64,000 nt of DNA from Acidobacteriota bacterium (lineage in GTDB: Bacteria > Acidobacteriota > Holophagae > Holophagales > Holophagaceae). The stretch is from the NCBI GenBank assembly GCA_021794095.1, contig JAJYRN010000006.1, positions 62,001 through 126,000 of the forward strand. The letters are read 5' to 3'. Shown piece after piece: positions 19,477 through 31,859 of the stretch. How positions within the stretch are numbered: position 1 is the first letter of the stretch; each line of letters starts with the position of its first letter. The notes beneath the pieces were generated by a model. The model was not told the origin of the DNA. It made no database searches and saw only the letters and a list, made by a program, of their open reading frames with translations. The translations under genes and the position numbers were made by a program.

Positions 19477-19691
19477 GGTTCCACCTTGGAGCCCCCTCGC
19501 GGGAGGAGGACGAACCTTCGATGGTATCCGTCCAGGCCCCCAACCTCAAGGTTGTTTCTCGCCCCCCGGCACCCCGGCAAGATGCTAGATTGGGATCCCC
19601 TCTCAGGCCTCCTGGAGTCAGGACGCAGCGTGCGTCCTGCACGCGGCGCGCCTCGCGCCTGTCCGCTCCAGCCTGTCACCCCCGGTGAACC
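19477..19691. promoter_or_regulatory. rpmH/dnaA divergent intergenic region
   Basis: 215 bp between the divergent rpmH and dnaA starts, so promoters for both must lie here. I see no DnaA box resembling TTATCCACA on either strand and no AT-rich unwinding segment. GGACGCAGCGTGCGTCC (about 19621-19637) is a perfect short palindrome centred 62 bp before dnaA. This spacer is therefore less likely than the dnaA-dnaN gap to be the origin. Confidence 0.5.
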
Positions 19692-21083
19692 ATGCCCACA
19701 GCTGATCCCGACACCCTCTGGGAAACCCTTCGACAGGGACTGTCCAAGCAGCTTCCGGAGGCCAGTTTCGAGGAGTGGATCGCCCCCTGCCGGCCCCTCC
19801 GCCTGGAGGACGGGGTGTTGTGGATCCAGGTACCCAGCCCCGCCGCGAAGCTCTGGATTGAGCAGCAACTCCCCGAGGAGTTCAATGACGCCCTGGACCA
19901 GGGGGGGCTTAAGCACCTGCAGTTGATGTTCCAGGCCGGCGGGGAGCTTGGCTTGCTTTCACCTCAGGCCTCGCACCCGGCCCCAAGCCGGGCTACCCAG
20001 AACACTGCGGGCCCCCTAGGTGAACCTTCTATCTCCTTCCCGCACCTGTTCCATCGCTATACGCTTGACCGCTTTGTTGTGGGCCCCGGCAGCCAGTTGG
20101 CCTTCGCGGCCGCCCGGGCCGTGGTGGACACCTACGGCCGGGCTGCTACACCCCTCAACATGAATCCTTTGTTCATCTACGGAGGCGCGGGACTGGGCAA
20201 GACCCATCTCATGGTGGGCATCGGCAAGGATCTCCTCGCCCTCCAGCCCAACCTTCGGGTGGCCTATCTCAAGGTGGATCACTTCTTCAATGAATTGACC
20301 GCCGCCATCAAGGCCAAGAACACTGAGCCCATGCGGAAAAAATACCAGCAGAACGATGTGCTGCTGCTGGATGACGTCCAGACCCTGGGCAAGATGGAGC
20401 GCACGCAAGAGGAGATCTTCTACATCCTCGAGTACCTCCTGCAGCATGGAAAACAGATCATCATCACCTCCGACAAGCCCCCGCAGCGGCTCGAGGGTTG
20501 CCACGAGCGGCTGATCACCCGATTCAAGTGGGGCCTTACCGCGGACATCCAGCCCCCGGATTTCGAAACCCGCATCGCCATCTTGAAAAAGAAGCTGGAA
20601 GATGGGGATTTCAAAGGGTTGCCCCTGGTTCCGGAAGACGTGCTGACTTTCATCGCCCACAAAGCCAAGGGCAGTGTGCGGGATCTGGAAGGCCTCCTCA
20701 CCCGGGTCATCTTCCAGGCCAGCCTCAAGGGTGAAGCCCCGACCCTGGAAGTCGCCCACGCTGCGTTCCAGGGTCAGAGCGGGGAAGAACCCACGGGTTC
20801 TGTTCCGCCTGAACGCATCTACCGCATGACCGCGGAGACATTCAATGTGCCCTTTGGTGACCTCATGAAAAAGCGCTCGCGCCAGCAAGCCATCATGGTC
20901 CCGAGGCAGGTGGCGATGTATCTGGCGCGGGAAATCGCCTCCATCCCTTTCACGGACATTGGCCGTTCCTTCAACATGCATCACTCGACGGTGATGAATG
21001 CCATTGATTCCGTGAAGCTGCGCATGCGGCGGGACCAGGAATTCCACCGGATGGTCCAGGCCCTCTTGAATAGCATCCATTGA
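19692..21083 (+). CDS. dnaA: Chromosomal replication initiator protein DnaA
   Basis: 463 residues with all four domains. Domain I begins LWETLRQGLSKQLPEASFEEWI. A linker precedes the AAA+ domain, which has Walker A GGAGLGKTHL (Lys170) and Walker B LLLDDVQTLG. Domain IV ends with the DNA-binding signature MHHSTVMNAIDSV. It binds DnaA boxes at oriC and opens the duplex. The ATG at 19692 matches the family N-terminus. dnaN follows after a 217-bp gap holding box-like sequences. Confidence 0.98.
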   Translation: MPTADPDTLWETLRQGLSKQLPEASFEEWIAPCRPLRLEDGVLWIQVPSPAAKLWIEQQLPEEFNDALDQGGLKHLQLMFQAGGELGLLSPQASHPAPSRATQNTAGPLGEPSISFPHLFHRYTLDRFVVGPGSQLAFAAARAVVDTYGRAATPLNMNPLFIYGGAGLGKTHLMVGIGKDLLALQPNLRVAYLKVDHFFNELTAAIKAKNTEPMRKKYQQNDVLLLDDVQTLGKMERTQEEIFYILEYLLQHGKQIIITSDKPPQRLEGCHERLITRFKWGLTADIQPPDFETRIAILKKKLEDGDFKGLPLVPEDVLTFIAHKAKGSVRDLEGLLTRVIFQASLKGEAPTLEVAHAAFQGQSGEEPTGSVPPERIYRMTAETFNVPFGDLMKKRSRQQAIMVPRQVAMYLAREIASIPFTDIGRSFNMHHSTVMNAIDSVKLRMRRDQEFHRMVQALLNSIH

Positions 21084-21300
21084 TTTGGGTTGTGTTGCTA
21101 TGAAGTCCACAGATCTGCACAGGCAGAAATCCACAGGGGCCCTTCCCGAGGCCTCCTGTTCGTTCGAAGCTCAGGGGATCCACGCCTGTTCTCATCTTCT
21201 CCACAAGCTCCCAAGGCACCCGAAACTCCGGTAGGATGGTGCTTTGACGCTCGTTTCCGCAGGCAGCACCCGTCCTCATCAGCATCAAGAAGGGTGATTC
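21084..21300. other. Candidate oriC in the dnaA-dnaN spacer
   Basis: 217-bp non-coding gap with at least three DnaA-box-like nonamers on the plus strand: AAGTCCACA (21103-21111), AAATCCACA (21127-21135) and TTCTCCACA (21197-21205), each within one to three bases of TTATCCACA. ATCTGCACA (21112-21120) is weaker. The first 45 bp are comparatively AT-rich for this genome and could unwind. The dnaN promoter should also lie here. Origin function is inferred from location and boxes. Confidence 0.6.
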
Positions 21301-22434
21301 ATGAGTCATCAATTACAGGTTTCCAAGGATCGTCTGGATCGTACCCTGGGCATCCTGCGGCATGCCTTGGATCGCCGGGTCACCCTGCCGATCCTGCAGC
21401 ACGTCCTGTTGGATGTCCGGGCGAAGGAAGTCGTCCTCAAGGCCACGGACATGGAGTTGGCCTTTGAAGCGAGCCTGCCTGGCGAAGGGCAGGGGCAATG
21501 GACCATGGCCATTCCGGGCAAGAAGTTTATTGAAACGGTACGCGTCTTCCCGGAGGGGGTTCTGACGCTCGAATGCCCCGACGCGACGGGTCGTCTGTGG
21601 CTTCGGGCCAAGGGCATGAATTCCGAGCACAACATTCAGCCCGGCGAGGGCTTTCCCGAACTGCCCACTCCCGCCAAAGAACTGCCGGTGGTGAAGATTC
21701 CAGTGCTGCGCTTCAAGCGTGCCATTCAGCTCGGTTCCATCGCGGTGAGCAAGGATGCAACAAAGCCGACCCTGTCCGCGGTGCTGCTCCATTTGTCCAA
21801 GCATCACGTCCGGGTGGTTTCCACCGACGGGTTCCGGTTGGCGGTGGCCGAGGTTCCCTGTGACACCGGCTTGAACGACGAGGTCCGCCTCATCGTGCCC
21901 AAGCGGGCGCTGGATCTCATTCCCACCCTGCTGGGGGACGAGGGCGAGGTGTCCATCTGCTGGGACGGCACCACCCTCTTCCTGGATCAGCCCGGCCTCA
22001 AATTCAGCACCCGCCTGGTGACCGGGAACTACCCCGCCTACGAGAAGGTGCTGCCCGCGGAGCTCCCCAAGCGCGTCATCCTCGATCGGGAAGACTTCCT
22101 TAAGACACTGCGCTTCGTCGGGTTGAAGAAGGATGACTACAACAAGAATGTCCGGCTTTTCTTTGAATTCCCGAACCTCCGGACCGTCTTCCAGCACCCG
22201 GATGAAGGCGTCAACCAGGCCACTCTGCCGTTTTCGGGGGAGGAGCAGTCCTTCGAACTCGCCTTCAACATTGACTACCTGATCGAACTGCTGGAACGCC
22301 TTCCGGGCGAGGAAGTTGTTTATCAATTCAAGGATGAGGTCGGGCAGGGGGTTTTCATGTCCCCGAGCCTGGAGGACTTCAGCTTCCGCTACGTGCTGAT
22401 GCCCGTCCGTTTCGCCTCCCCCGCCAACGCCTAG
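21301..22434 (+). CDS. dnaN: DNA polymerase III beta subunit (sliding clamp)
   Basis: 377 residues starting MSHQLQVSKDRLDRTLGIL, then LPILQHVLLDV. Three clamp domains follow, with STDGFRLAVAEV in the second and a C-terminal end (FRYVLMPVRFASPANA) close to the usual MPMR(L/I). As a ring-shaped dimer it tethers polymerase III and other DNA enzymes to DNA. gyrB starts 41 bp downstream; recF, the usual next gene, is absent. Confidence 0.97.
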   Translation: MSHQLQVSKDRLDRTLGILRHALDRRVTLPILQHVLLDVRAKEVVLKATDMELAFEASLPGEGQGQWTMAIPGKKFIETVRVFPEGVLTLECPDATGRLWLRAKGMNSEHNIQPGEGFPELPTPAKELPVVKIPVLRFKRAIQLGSIAVSKDATKPTLSAVLLHLSKHHVRVVSTDGFRLAVAEVPCDTGLNDEVRLIVPKRALDLIPTLLGDEGEVSICWDGTTLFLDQPGLKFSTRLVTGNYPAYEKVLPAELPKRVILDREDFLKTLRFVGLKKDDYNKNVRLFFEFPNLRTVFQHPDEGVNQATLPFSGEEQSFELAFNIDYLIELLERLPGEEVVYQFKDEVGQGVFMSPSLEDFSFRYVLMPVRFASPANA

Positions 22435-22469
22435 CGGCCAGCCGCGGTCCCCATTTCCCAACCAAGTGA

Positions 22470-25019
<2,550 letters not shown>

Positions 25020-25047
25020 CTGTCTTGTCTACAAGATGTCGAATCGC

Positions 25048-25061
25048 GTTCCACGTGGAAC
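25048..25061. other. Candidate parS 3, gyrB-gyrA spacer
   Basis: Perfect GTTCCACGTGGAAC palindrome, followed by A, in the 54-bp gap between gyrB and gyrA. It lies 13 bp before the gyrA start codon, so bound ParB could in principle affect gyrA expression. Confidence 0.75.
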
Positions 25062-25073
25062 ACCGGAAGTGAC

Positions 25074-27674
25074 ATGAGTCGAATCGAGCCCCTGGAAATT
25101 GAAAAAGAAATGCGGAAGTCCTACCTGGACTACGCCATGTCCGTCATCGTGGGCCGGGCCCTGCCCGATGTGCGGGATGGTCTGAAGCCGGTGCACCGGC
25201 GCATCCTCCACGCCATGAAGGAGTCCGGGAACGAGTGGAACCGGGCCTACAAGAAGTCCGCCCGCACCGTGGGCGATGTGATGGGTAAGTACCATCCCCA
25301 TGGTGACTCAGCCATCTACGACACCATGGTGCGCATGGCCCAACCCTTCTCCATGCGGCATGTGCTGGTGGATGGCCAGGGCAACTTCGGCTCCATTGAT
25401 GGCGATTCCGCGGCGGCCATGCGCTACACCGAGGCCCGCCTTTCCCGGCTGTCCAACGAGCTCATGGGGGATATTGACCAGGAGACCGTGGATTTCGGGC
25501 CCAACTACGATGGCAGCATGGATGAGCCCCTGGTCCTGCCGGCCCGGTTCCCCAACCTCCTGGTGAACGGAGCCCAGGGCATCGCGGTGGGCATGGCGAC
25601 CAGCATCCCCCCCCACAACCTGCGGGAGTGCTGCGCGGCGCTGGTGACCCTCATTGACCACCCCGAGACGGGCCTGGAGGGCCTCATGGCCCACATCCAG
25701 GGCCCTGACTTCCCCGGGGGGGGGCTCATGATGGGCACCGAAGGGGTATTGGATGCCTATCGCACGGGCCGGGGCCGCTGCGTGGTGCGGGCCAGGGGCC
25801 ATGTGGAACAGATCAAGCGGGCAGGGGACCGGGAGCAGCTGGTCTTTACGGAACTGCCCTACCAGGTGAACAAGGCCACCCTCATCGAGAAGATCGCCGA
25901 ACTGGTGCGCGACAAGAAGCTGGATGGCATCAGCGACCTGCGGGACGAGTCGGACCGGGAGGGCATCCGTCTCGTGGTGGAGCTCAAGAAGAACGAACCC
26001 AGCGACATCGTCTTGAACCAGCTCTACCAGCAGACCCAGCTCCAGAACAGCTTCCCCATCACCATGCTGGCCATCGTGAACGGCCAACCCCGCATCTGCA
26101 CCCTGCGGGAGATCCTCCAGGAGTTCATCGGCTTCCGGCGCGAAGTGGTGACTCGGCGCACCCTCTTCCAGTTGAAGAAGGCCGAGGAACGACACCACAT
26201 CCTGCTGGGCCTCAAGATCGCCCTGGACCACCTGGATGCGGTGATCAAGCTTATCCGCGCCGCCAAGACCCCCGAGGAGGCCAAGGCGGGCCTCATGGCC
26301 GGCGCCTTCGCCACCGCGGCGGCCCTCAAGAAGGATCCCACCCTCTGCCTTTCGGCGGTGCAGGCCCAGGCCATCCTGGACATGCGCCTCCAGCGCCTCA
26401 CGGGGCTCGAGCGGGAGAAGATCCTGGCCGAGCTGGCCGAGATCGAAGCCCTCATCCAGCGCCTGCGGGCCATCCTGGATGATGAGCAGCGGTTGCTGAA
26501 GGTCATCAAGGACGAGTTGGTGCAGCTCTCCGAGGCCTTCGGGGATGCGCGCCGCACGGAGATTGTGGGGTTCACGGGCGAAATCCGCATGGAAGACGTG
26601 GTGCCGGATGATCCCATGGTCGTCACCATGTCCAAGGCCGGCTACATCAAGCGGACCGACCTGACCGCCTACCGCCGCCAGCGCCGCGGGGGCAAGGGCA
26701 AGGTGGGCATGAAGACCAAAGACGAAGATTTCGTCGAGCAGCTCTTCATGACCAAGGCCCACGACACCCTCATGGCCTTCACCGACAAGGGCATCGTGTA
26801 CGCCCTGAAGGTCTATGACCTGCCCGAGGCCGCCGCCTCCACCCGGGGCAAGCACATCCGCAACCTGATCTCCCTCAAGGACGGGGAGAGTGTGGTCACC
26901 CTCATGGCCCTCCGGGAGTTCCCCGAAGGCGAAAACCTGGTGTTCGCCACCGCGGACGGCACCATCAAGAAGTCCAGCCTCGCCGCCTACGCCAACATCC
27001 GTGCGAACGGCCTCATCGCCCTCAACATCGAGGACGGCAATGCCCTCGTAGCGGTGCGCCGCTCCACGGGCACCCAGCAGATCGTCCTGGCCACGGCCCA
27101 GGGCAAGGCCATCCGCTTCCCCGAGGAGGATGTCCGCGCCACGGGCCGCGCCACCACCGGCGTGCGCGGGATGAAGCTGGCCAAGGGCGACCACATCGTG
27201 GATATGGAAGTGGCGGACTCCCTGCCGGACCTGCCGGAAGGCGTGGAACCCGATGAGAGCACCGAGGACCACGGCATGCTGCTGACGGTCTGCGAGAAGG
27301 GCTACGGCAAGCGCAGCCTGCTCCAGGACTACCGGCTCCAGGGCCGGGGCGGAACCGGTGTCATCAACATCCGGGCGGGCGTCCGCAACGGTCAGGTGGT
27401 GGGCTTCAAGCTCGTCAAGCCCGGCGAGGGCTGCCTCCTCATCAGCCAGGAGGGCATGGTCATCCGCTTCTTGATTGACGAGGTCCGCAAGACCGGCCGC
27501 AATGCCCAGGGCGTCAGCCTCCTCAAGCTGGCCAGTGGCGACGACCGTGTCGTGGGGCTGGCCAAGATTGACGGTTCAGCCATGGCCCTGGACGAAGAGG
27601 ATGACCTGGTCGAGCCCGAAGTGGGCCATCCCGGGCCCGACGAGACGGGGCAGCAACCGAAGCTCGATCTGTAG
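25074..27674 (+). CDS. gyrA: DNA gyrase subunit A
   Basis: 866 residues. The catalytic Tyr118 lies in [11 protein letters not shown]. The quinolone-determining region reads [19 protein letters not shown] with Ser79 and Asp83 intact, the usual wild-type residues. The GyrA box QRRGGKG (about residue 540) opens the C-terminal beta-pinwheel and identifies gyrase rather than topoisomerase IV ParC. The last 20 residues are acidic. It cuts and rejoins DNA in the A2B2 complex with GyrB. A candidate parS lies just before the start codon. Confidence 0.98.
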   Translation: MSRIEPLEIEKEMRKSYLDYAMSVIVGRALPDVRDGLKPVHRRILHAMKESGNEWNRAYKKSARTVGDVMGKYHPHGDSAIYDTMVRMAQPFSMRHVLVDGQGNFGSIDGDSAAAMRYTEARLSRLSNELMGDIDQETVDFGPNYDGSMDEPLVLPARFPNLLVNGAQGIAVGMATSIPPHNLRECCAALVTLIDHPETGLEGLMAHIQGPDFPGGGLMMGTEGVLDAYRTGRGRCVVRARGHVEQIKRAGDREQLVFTELPYQVNKATLIEKIAELVRDKKLDGISDLRDESDREGIRLVVELKKNEPSDIVLNQLYQQTQLQNSFPITMLAIVNGQPRICTLREILQEFIGFRREVVTRRTLFQLKKAEERHHILLGLKIALDHLDAVIKLIRAAKTPEEAKAGLMAGAFATAAALKKDPTLCLSAVQAQAILDMRLQRLTGLEREKILAELAEIEALIQRLRAILDDEQRLLKVIKDELVQLSEAFGDARRTEIVGFTGEIRMEDVVPDDPMVVTMSKAGYIKRTDLTAYRRQRRGGKGKVGMKTKDEDFVEQLFMTKAHDTLMAFTDKGIVYALKVYDLPEAAASTRGKHIRNLISLKDGESVVTLMALREFPEGENLVFATADGTIKKSSLAAYANIRANGLIALNIEDGNALVAVRRSTGTQQIVLATAQGKAIRFPEEDVRATGRATTGVRGMKLAKGDHIVDMEVADSLPDLPEGVEPDESTEDHGMLLTVCEKGYGKRSLLQDYRLQGRGGTGVINIRAGVRNGQVVGFKLVKPGEGCLLISQEGMVIRFLIDEVRKTGRNAQGVSLLKLASGDDRVVGLAKIDGSAMALDEEDDLVEPEVGHPGPDETGQQPKLDL

Positions 27675-27688
27675 GCCTCACCCCGTCG

Positions 27689-28120
27689 TTAGAGGTAGGG
27701 CCCCCAGTCACCGCTGAGCACCTCGGTGGCTCCCCGCTCTAGTCGGGGCAGGCGTTCCACATGGAACACATAGGCCCAGGCGTGGTAGTGGTGGCCGAGC
27801 TCCAGGACCACGGGCAGGAGGGCGCGGCTGAAGCGGCCCTCTTCCACCCCCTGGAGGGGGTCCAGGTCGGCCAGGGCGGCCTCCAGGTCCGCGGGATCCC
27901 CGTAGCCCACGAAGTCGCCGACCACCCATCCAGGACCCGGAGGTGGCGCGGGGGGCTCGGGCCCAGGTACCAGGGCGGGGTGACCCTCGGGCAGGTGGAA
28001 AAGCCGCCCCGGCATCCAGGCCCGGGTCGAGCCCTCGGGCTGGGTGCGCTGGAGCCAGGCGTGCTGGGAACCGCCCGCACGCAGCGGCCCGTACACGAAC
28101 AGCCCATCCGCCTCGACCAT
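27689..28120 (-). CDS. Gamma-glutamylcyclotransferase-like (AIG2/GGCT fold) protein
   Basis: 143 residues. The start DGLFVYGPLRAGGSQHAWL matches the (F/Y)VYGxL motif of the GGCT/AIG2 fold, and GRLFHLPEGHPAL and VVGDFVGY fit the following strands. Family members cyclise gamma-glutamyl peptides or act on gamma-glutamylamines; the substrate is unknown. AGGAGG precedes the ATG at 28120. The 3' part contains a one-mismatch parS-like site (27754-27767). It converges on gyrA with 14 bp between the stops. Confidence 0.78.
   Translation of the reverse strand: MVEADGLFVYGPLRAGGSQHAWLQRTQPEGSTRAWMPGRLFHLPEGHPALVPGPEPPAPPPGPGWVVGDFVGYGDPADLEAALADLDPLQGVEEGRFSRALLPVVLELGHHYHAWAYVFHVERLPRLERGATEVLSGDWGPYL
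27754..27767. other. Imperfect parS-like site 4
   Basis: GTTCCACATGGAAC differs from the perfect palindrome at one central base and is followed by A. It lies in coding sequence about 8 kb from the dnaA start. It may be a weak ParB site or chance. Confidence 0.45.
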
Positions 28121-28144
28121 GGGGCCTCCTGCCTGAAGAACATA

Positions 28145-28171
28145 CCGCCAAAACGCAGGGCGCTTTGGCGG
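28145..28171 (-). terminator. Hairpin downstream of glyA
   Basis: CCGCCAAA (28145-28152) pairs with TTTGGCGG (28164-28171), with an extra CGC/GCG inner stem around a 3-nt loop. It follows the glyA stop and precedes the next leftward gene. No strong T-run follows, so termination may be partial. Confidence 0.5.
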
Positions 28172-28199
28172 CAGGCGGCACGAAAGGGGCTCGGGAGGG

Positions 28200-29438
28200 T
28201 TATTCCGGGATGGGGAACTGATCCGTCAAGTGGAAGACCTCCTGCTTGATCCGGGCGAAGGTGCTTTCGTCAGCCCGATGACGCAGGGTGACATCCATGA
28301 ACCGGGCGATCTGGTCCATTTCCTCCTCTTTCATGCCCCGGGTGGTGAGGGCGGGGCTGCCCAGGCGGATGCCAGAGGGCTTGAGGGGCGGGTTGGGGTC
28401 GAAGGGGATGCCATTCTTGTTGATGGTCATGCCGGCGCGGTAGAGGCAATCCTCCGCCTCGTGGCCCTGGAGGCCGTGGTCGCGCAGGTCCACCAGGAAC
28501 ATGTGGTTGTCCGTGCCACCGCTGACGATGCGCCAACCGCGTTCCTGGAGACCCTTGGCCAGGGCGTGGGCGTTGCGGATGACCTGGCCGCTGTAGGCTT
28601 TGAATTCCGGCTGCATGGCCTCGTGGAGGGCCACGGCTTTGGCCGCGATGACGTGCATGAGGGGGCCGCCCTGGACGCCGGGGAACACGGAGCGGTCGAG
28701 ATCCTTGGCGTACGGGGCCTTGCATAGAATCATGCCGCCCCGGGGCCCCCGCAGGGTCTTGTGGGTGGTGGTGGTGACGTAGTCCGCGTGGGGCACGGGA
28801 CTGGGGTGGTGCCCCGTGGCCACGAGCCCGGCGATATGGGCCATGTCCACCATCATCAAGGCGTCCACCTCGTCGCAGATCTCGCGGAAGAGGGGGAAGT
28901 TCCAGGTGCGGGAGTAGGCGGAGGCACCCACGACGATCATGTGGGGCTTGTGTTCCCGGGCCAGGGCGCGGACCTCGTCCATGTCCACCCGCTCGTCCTC
29001 CTTGCGCACGTGGTAGGGGATGAACTTGTAGAGGATGCCGGAGCTGTTCAGGGGGTGGCCGTGGGTGAGGTGCCCGCCGTGGGCCAGGTCCAGGCCCATG
29101 ACGGTGTCGCCCGGCTTCAGGGCCGCCAGGTAGACGGCCATGTTGGCCTGGGCGCCGCTATGGGGCTGCACGTTGGCGTGTTCCGCGCCGAACAGGGCCT
29201 TGGCGCGGTCGCGGGCCAGGTTCTCCACCGTGTCCACGTGGCTGCAGCCACCGTAGTAGCGCTTGCCGGGGTAGCCCTCGGCGTACTTGTTCGTGAAGTG
29301 GGAGCCCATGGTCTGCATGACGGCGCGGGAGGCGTAATTCTCCGACGCGATGAGTTCCAGGTGGTGGCGCTGGCGCTGGACCTCCAGTTCCAGGGCCTGG
29401 AACACGGCAGGATCGGACGTTCGGATCACTTCGTACAT
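28200..29438 (-). CDS. glyA: Serine hydroxymethyltransferase
   Basis: 412 residues. SHMT landmarks are [17 protein letters not shown] near the N-terminus, [36 protein letters not shown], and the PLP lysine in [16 protein letters not shown]. It interconverts serine and glycine while charging tetrahydrofolate with a one-carbon unit, which also feeds purine synthesis; purB lies divergently 118 bp away. No glycine-riboswitch-like sequence is visible in the short leader. Confidence 0.97.
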   Translation of the reverse strand: MYEVIRTSDPAVFQALELEVQRQRHHLELIASENYASRAVMQTMGSHFTNKYAEGYPGKRYYGGCSHVDTVENLARDRAKALFGAEHANVQPHSGAQANMAVYLAALKPGDTVMGLDLAHGGHLTHGHPLNSSGILYKFIPYHVRKEDERVDMDEVRALAREHKPHMIVVGASAYSRTWNFPLFREICDEVDALMMVDMAHIAGLVATGHHPSPVPHADYVTTTTHKTLRGPRGGMILCKAPYAKDLDRSVFPGVQGGPLMHVIAAKAVALHEAMQPEFKAYSGQVIRNAHALAKGLQERGWRIVSGGTDNHMFLVDLRDHGLQGHEAEDCLYRAGMTINKNGIPFDPNPPLKPSGIRLGSPALTTRGMKEEEMDQIARFMDVTLRHRADESTFARIKQEVFHLTDQFPIPE

Positions 29439-29556
29439 GGCAAGGACTCCGGAATGTTGTCCCTATCCTAGCCGCGGCCTGCATCCGCCAAGGGGCTCGA
29501 TTCGTGAGCGGGGTCACAGCTCCGCGACCGTGCGAAACTGGAGGGCCGGAGCATCC

Positions 29557-31008
29557 ATGACCTTCCTGCCCCCCCACGACGGCCCCGAGCTGGAGCGGTT
29601 CGAGCATCCGCTGGCCAGCCGTTACGCCAGCAAGGCCATGGTGCGCCTGCTCTCGCCCCTCTACCGGCAGCGGGTGTGGCGGCGGCTCTGGATCGCCTTG
29701 GCGGAGGCTGAATCCGAGCTGGGCTTGCCAGTGACGACGGCGCAGATCGCCGAGCTGCGCGCCACCCAGGACGCCGTGGATCTCGACGCCATCGCCCGGC
29801 ACGAAGCCGCCCTGCGGCACGATGTCATGGCCGCCATCCACGCCTGGGGCGAGCAGGCGCCTGGCGCCCGCCCCATCCTCCACCTAGGCGCCACCAGCTG
29901 CTTCGTCACCGACAACGGCGATCTGCTCATCTGCCAGGAGGCTTTGGCTCTCCTGCGGCGGCGCCTGCAGGACGTCCTCGCCGCCTTGGCCGTCTTCGCG
30001 GACACCTGGAAGGATCAACCCACCCTGGGCTTCACCCACTTCCAGCCGGCCCAGCCCACCACCGTGGGGAAACGGGCCACCCTCTGGATCCAGGACCTGC
30101 TGCTGGACCTGGAGGATCTCGACCATCTCATCCGCACCACGCCCGTGCGGGGCGTGAAGGGCACCACCGGCACCCAGGCCAGCTTCCTCGAGCTGTTCGA
30201 GGGTGACGGCGCCAAGGTGGAGGTGCTCGAACGGCGCTTCTGCGAAAAGGTGGGCTTCCCGGCCATCCCCGTCAGCGGCCAGACGGCCACCCGCAAGCTG
30301 GAGGACCGCATCGGCCAGGTGCTCTGCGGGATCGCCGCCAGTGCCGGGAAGTTCGCCAGCGACCTGCGCCTGCTCCAGCACCTGAAGGAGGTGGAGGAGC
30401 CCTTCGAGTCCAAGCAGATCGGCTCCAGCGCCATGCCCTACAAGCGCAACCCCATGCGCTCGGAGCGCATCAACAGCCTCGCCCGGTTCGTGCTGGGCCT
30501 GATGCCCTCCACCTACCAGACCAGCGCCAACCAGTGGATGGAGCGCACCCTGGACGACAGCGCCCACCGGCGCCTGGCGATCAGCCAGGGCCTCCTGGCC
30601 GTGGACGCCATCCTCGTCCTCTACCGCAACGTGGCCTCGGGCCTCGTGGTGTATCCGAAGATGATCGAGGCGCGCCTGGCCCAGGAGCTGCCCTTCATGG
30701 CCGCGGAGGTGCTGCTCATGGAGGCCGTGAAGCGGGGCGGCGACCGCCAGGAGCTGCACGAACGCTTCCGTGGGGCCGCCCTGGAAGCCGGTCGCCGCAT
30801 CAAGGCGGAAGGCCGCCCCAACGAACTGCTGAAGCTGCTGGCGGAGGATCCCGCCTGGGCCATGACCGAAGCCGAACTGGCCGCCCTCCTGGATGCCCGC
30901 CGCTTCACAGGCCGCGCCGGGGAGCAGGTGCGGGCCTTCCTGGCCGGCCCCGTGGCCGGAGCCCTGAAGGGCCATGTTCCGGCGGATGAAGCCGCTGTCC
31001 GTGTTTGA
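29557..31008 (+). CDS. purB: Adenylosuccinate lyase
   Basis: 483 residues of the fumarase/aspartase superfamily. The signature SSAMPYKRNPMRSE with its catalytic loop Ser, HLGATSCFVTDNGDLL and TLGFTHFQPAQPTT identify adenylosuccinate lyase of the longer, eukaryote-like branch. It acts twice in purine synthesis, on SAICAR and on adenylosuccinate. The ATG at 29557 has GGAG upstream and begins the conserved region; the open frame before it is not used. The semialdehyde-dehydrogenase-like gene begins 17 bp after the stop, so the two share a transcript. Confidence 0.95.
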   Translation: MTFLPPHDGPELERFEHPLASRYASKAMVRLLSPLYRQRVWRRLWIALAEAESELGLPVTTAQIAELRATQDAVDLDAIARHEAALRHDVMAAIHAWGEQAPGARPILHLGATSCFVTDNGDLLICQEALALLRRRLQDVLAALAVFADTWKDQPTLGFTHFQPAQPTTVGKRATLWIQDLLLDLEDLDHLIRTTPVRGVKGTTGTQASFLELFEGDGAKVEVLERRFCEKVGFPAIPVSGQTATRKLEDRIGQVLCGIAASAGKFASDLRLLQHLKEVEEPFESKQIGSSAMPYKRNPMRSERINSLARFVLGLMPSTYQTSANQWMERTLDDSAHRRLAISQGLLAVDAILVLYRNVASGLVVYPKMIEARLAQELPFMAAEVLLMEAVKRGGDRQELHERFRGAALEAGRRIKAEGRPNELLKLLAEDPAWAMTEAELAALLDARRFTGRAGEQVRAFLAGPVAGALKGHVPADEAAVRV

Positions 31009-31025
31009 AACCTGAAAGGTTGTCC

Positions 31026-31859
31026 ATGCTGAAGCTTGCGGTGATCGGCGCCCAGACCCTGCTGGGACGTGAACTGGTGGGGGCCCTGGAGACCCAGGAG
31101 GCCTCGGTGGTGCCGCTGTCCACCGGGCCCTTGACCCTGGAGGAAGAGGAGGGGGACCTGGTGATGTTCGCGCCGGACCCCGCCCTGCTGGAGGGCCTGG
31201 ATGTCGTGCTCCTGGCCGATGCGCCGGGCCCGGGACAGCTGGACACCTATCATGGGCGGCTTTTGGATCTGAGGCCGGAGCCCGATCTGAAGCTGGAGCC
31301 CATGCCCCTCGCGGGTGGCTGGCCCCCGGGAGCCGGGGCGCTGCGGGTGCGGCCGGCCCTGGAGCAGGTGCTGACCCTGCTGCCCGCCCTGGTGGAGCAC
31401 CTGGGTGAAGTGGCGGGCACCCATCTGCGCCCGGTCGCCTGGCTGGGCGACCGCGGCCTGGATGGTCTCATCGAGCAATCCGTGGCCGTGCTCCAGGGGG
31501 AGGATCCGGATACCACGCGGCTGGGCTACCGCCAGGCCTTCGAGGTGGTGCCCGTTCCCGCGCTGGCGGGGAAAGGGCGGCTCCTGGAAGTGCGCGTGCC
31601 CGTGTTCCACGGTGATCTGCTGATCCTCCACCTGCGGGCCGCCGAGGGCCAGCGTCTGGCCCGGAAGGAGCCGCCGGAAGGTGTGCGCTGGACCCAGGCG
31701 CCTCCCAGTTCCCGGGAGGTGGCGGTCAGTTCGGATCTCCTGGCCTACCTGGAAGCCAGTGGCGATGGCCAGAGCGCCACCCTCACGCTGGGCTTCGATC
31801 CCATCCTGTGGGGGGTGATGCGGCCAGCCCTCCGGGTGCTGGGCCTCCTGGGCGCCTGA
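31026..31859 (+). CDS. Aspartate-semialdehyde-dehydrogenase-like protein lacking the catalytic cysteine (Usg-like)
   Basis: 277 residues. The N-terminus LKLAVIGAQTLLGRELV is an NAD(P)-binding Rossmann start as in aspartate-semialdehyde dehydrogenase, and the middle (GVRWTQAPPSSREVAVSSD and preceding strands) fits its dimerisation domain. There is no cysteine anywhere in the protein, so the thioester chemistry of true ASADH is impossible. E. coli Usg is a comparable catalytically dead paralogue. It sits between purB and a ferredoxin gene, whose start overlaps its stop (TGATG). Function is unknown; a binding or scaffold role with the ferredoxin is speculation. Confidence 0.75.
   Translation: MLKLAVIGAQTLLGRELVGALETQEASVVPLSTGPLTLEEEEGDLVMFAPDPALLEGLDVVLLADAPGPGQLDTYHGRLLDLRPEPDLKLEPMPLAGGWPPGAGALRVRPALEQVLTLLPALVEHLGEVAGTHLRPVAWLGDRGLDGLIEQSVAVLQGEDPDTTRLGYRQAFEVVPVPALAGKGRLLEVRVPVFHGDLLILHLRAAEGQRLARKEPPEGVRWTQAPPSSREVAVSSDLLAYLEASGDGQSATLTLGFDPILWGVMRPALRVLGLLGA

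Noticed and set aside
29439-29556. Glycine riboswitch before glyA
   Set aside because: The spacer is too short and has no aptamer-like conserved sequence.
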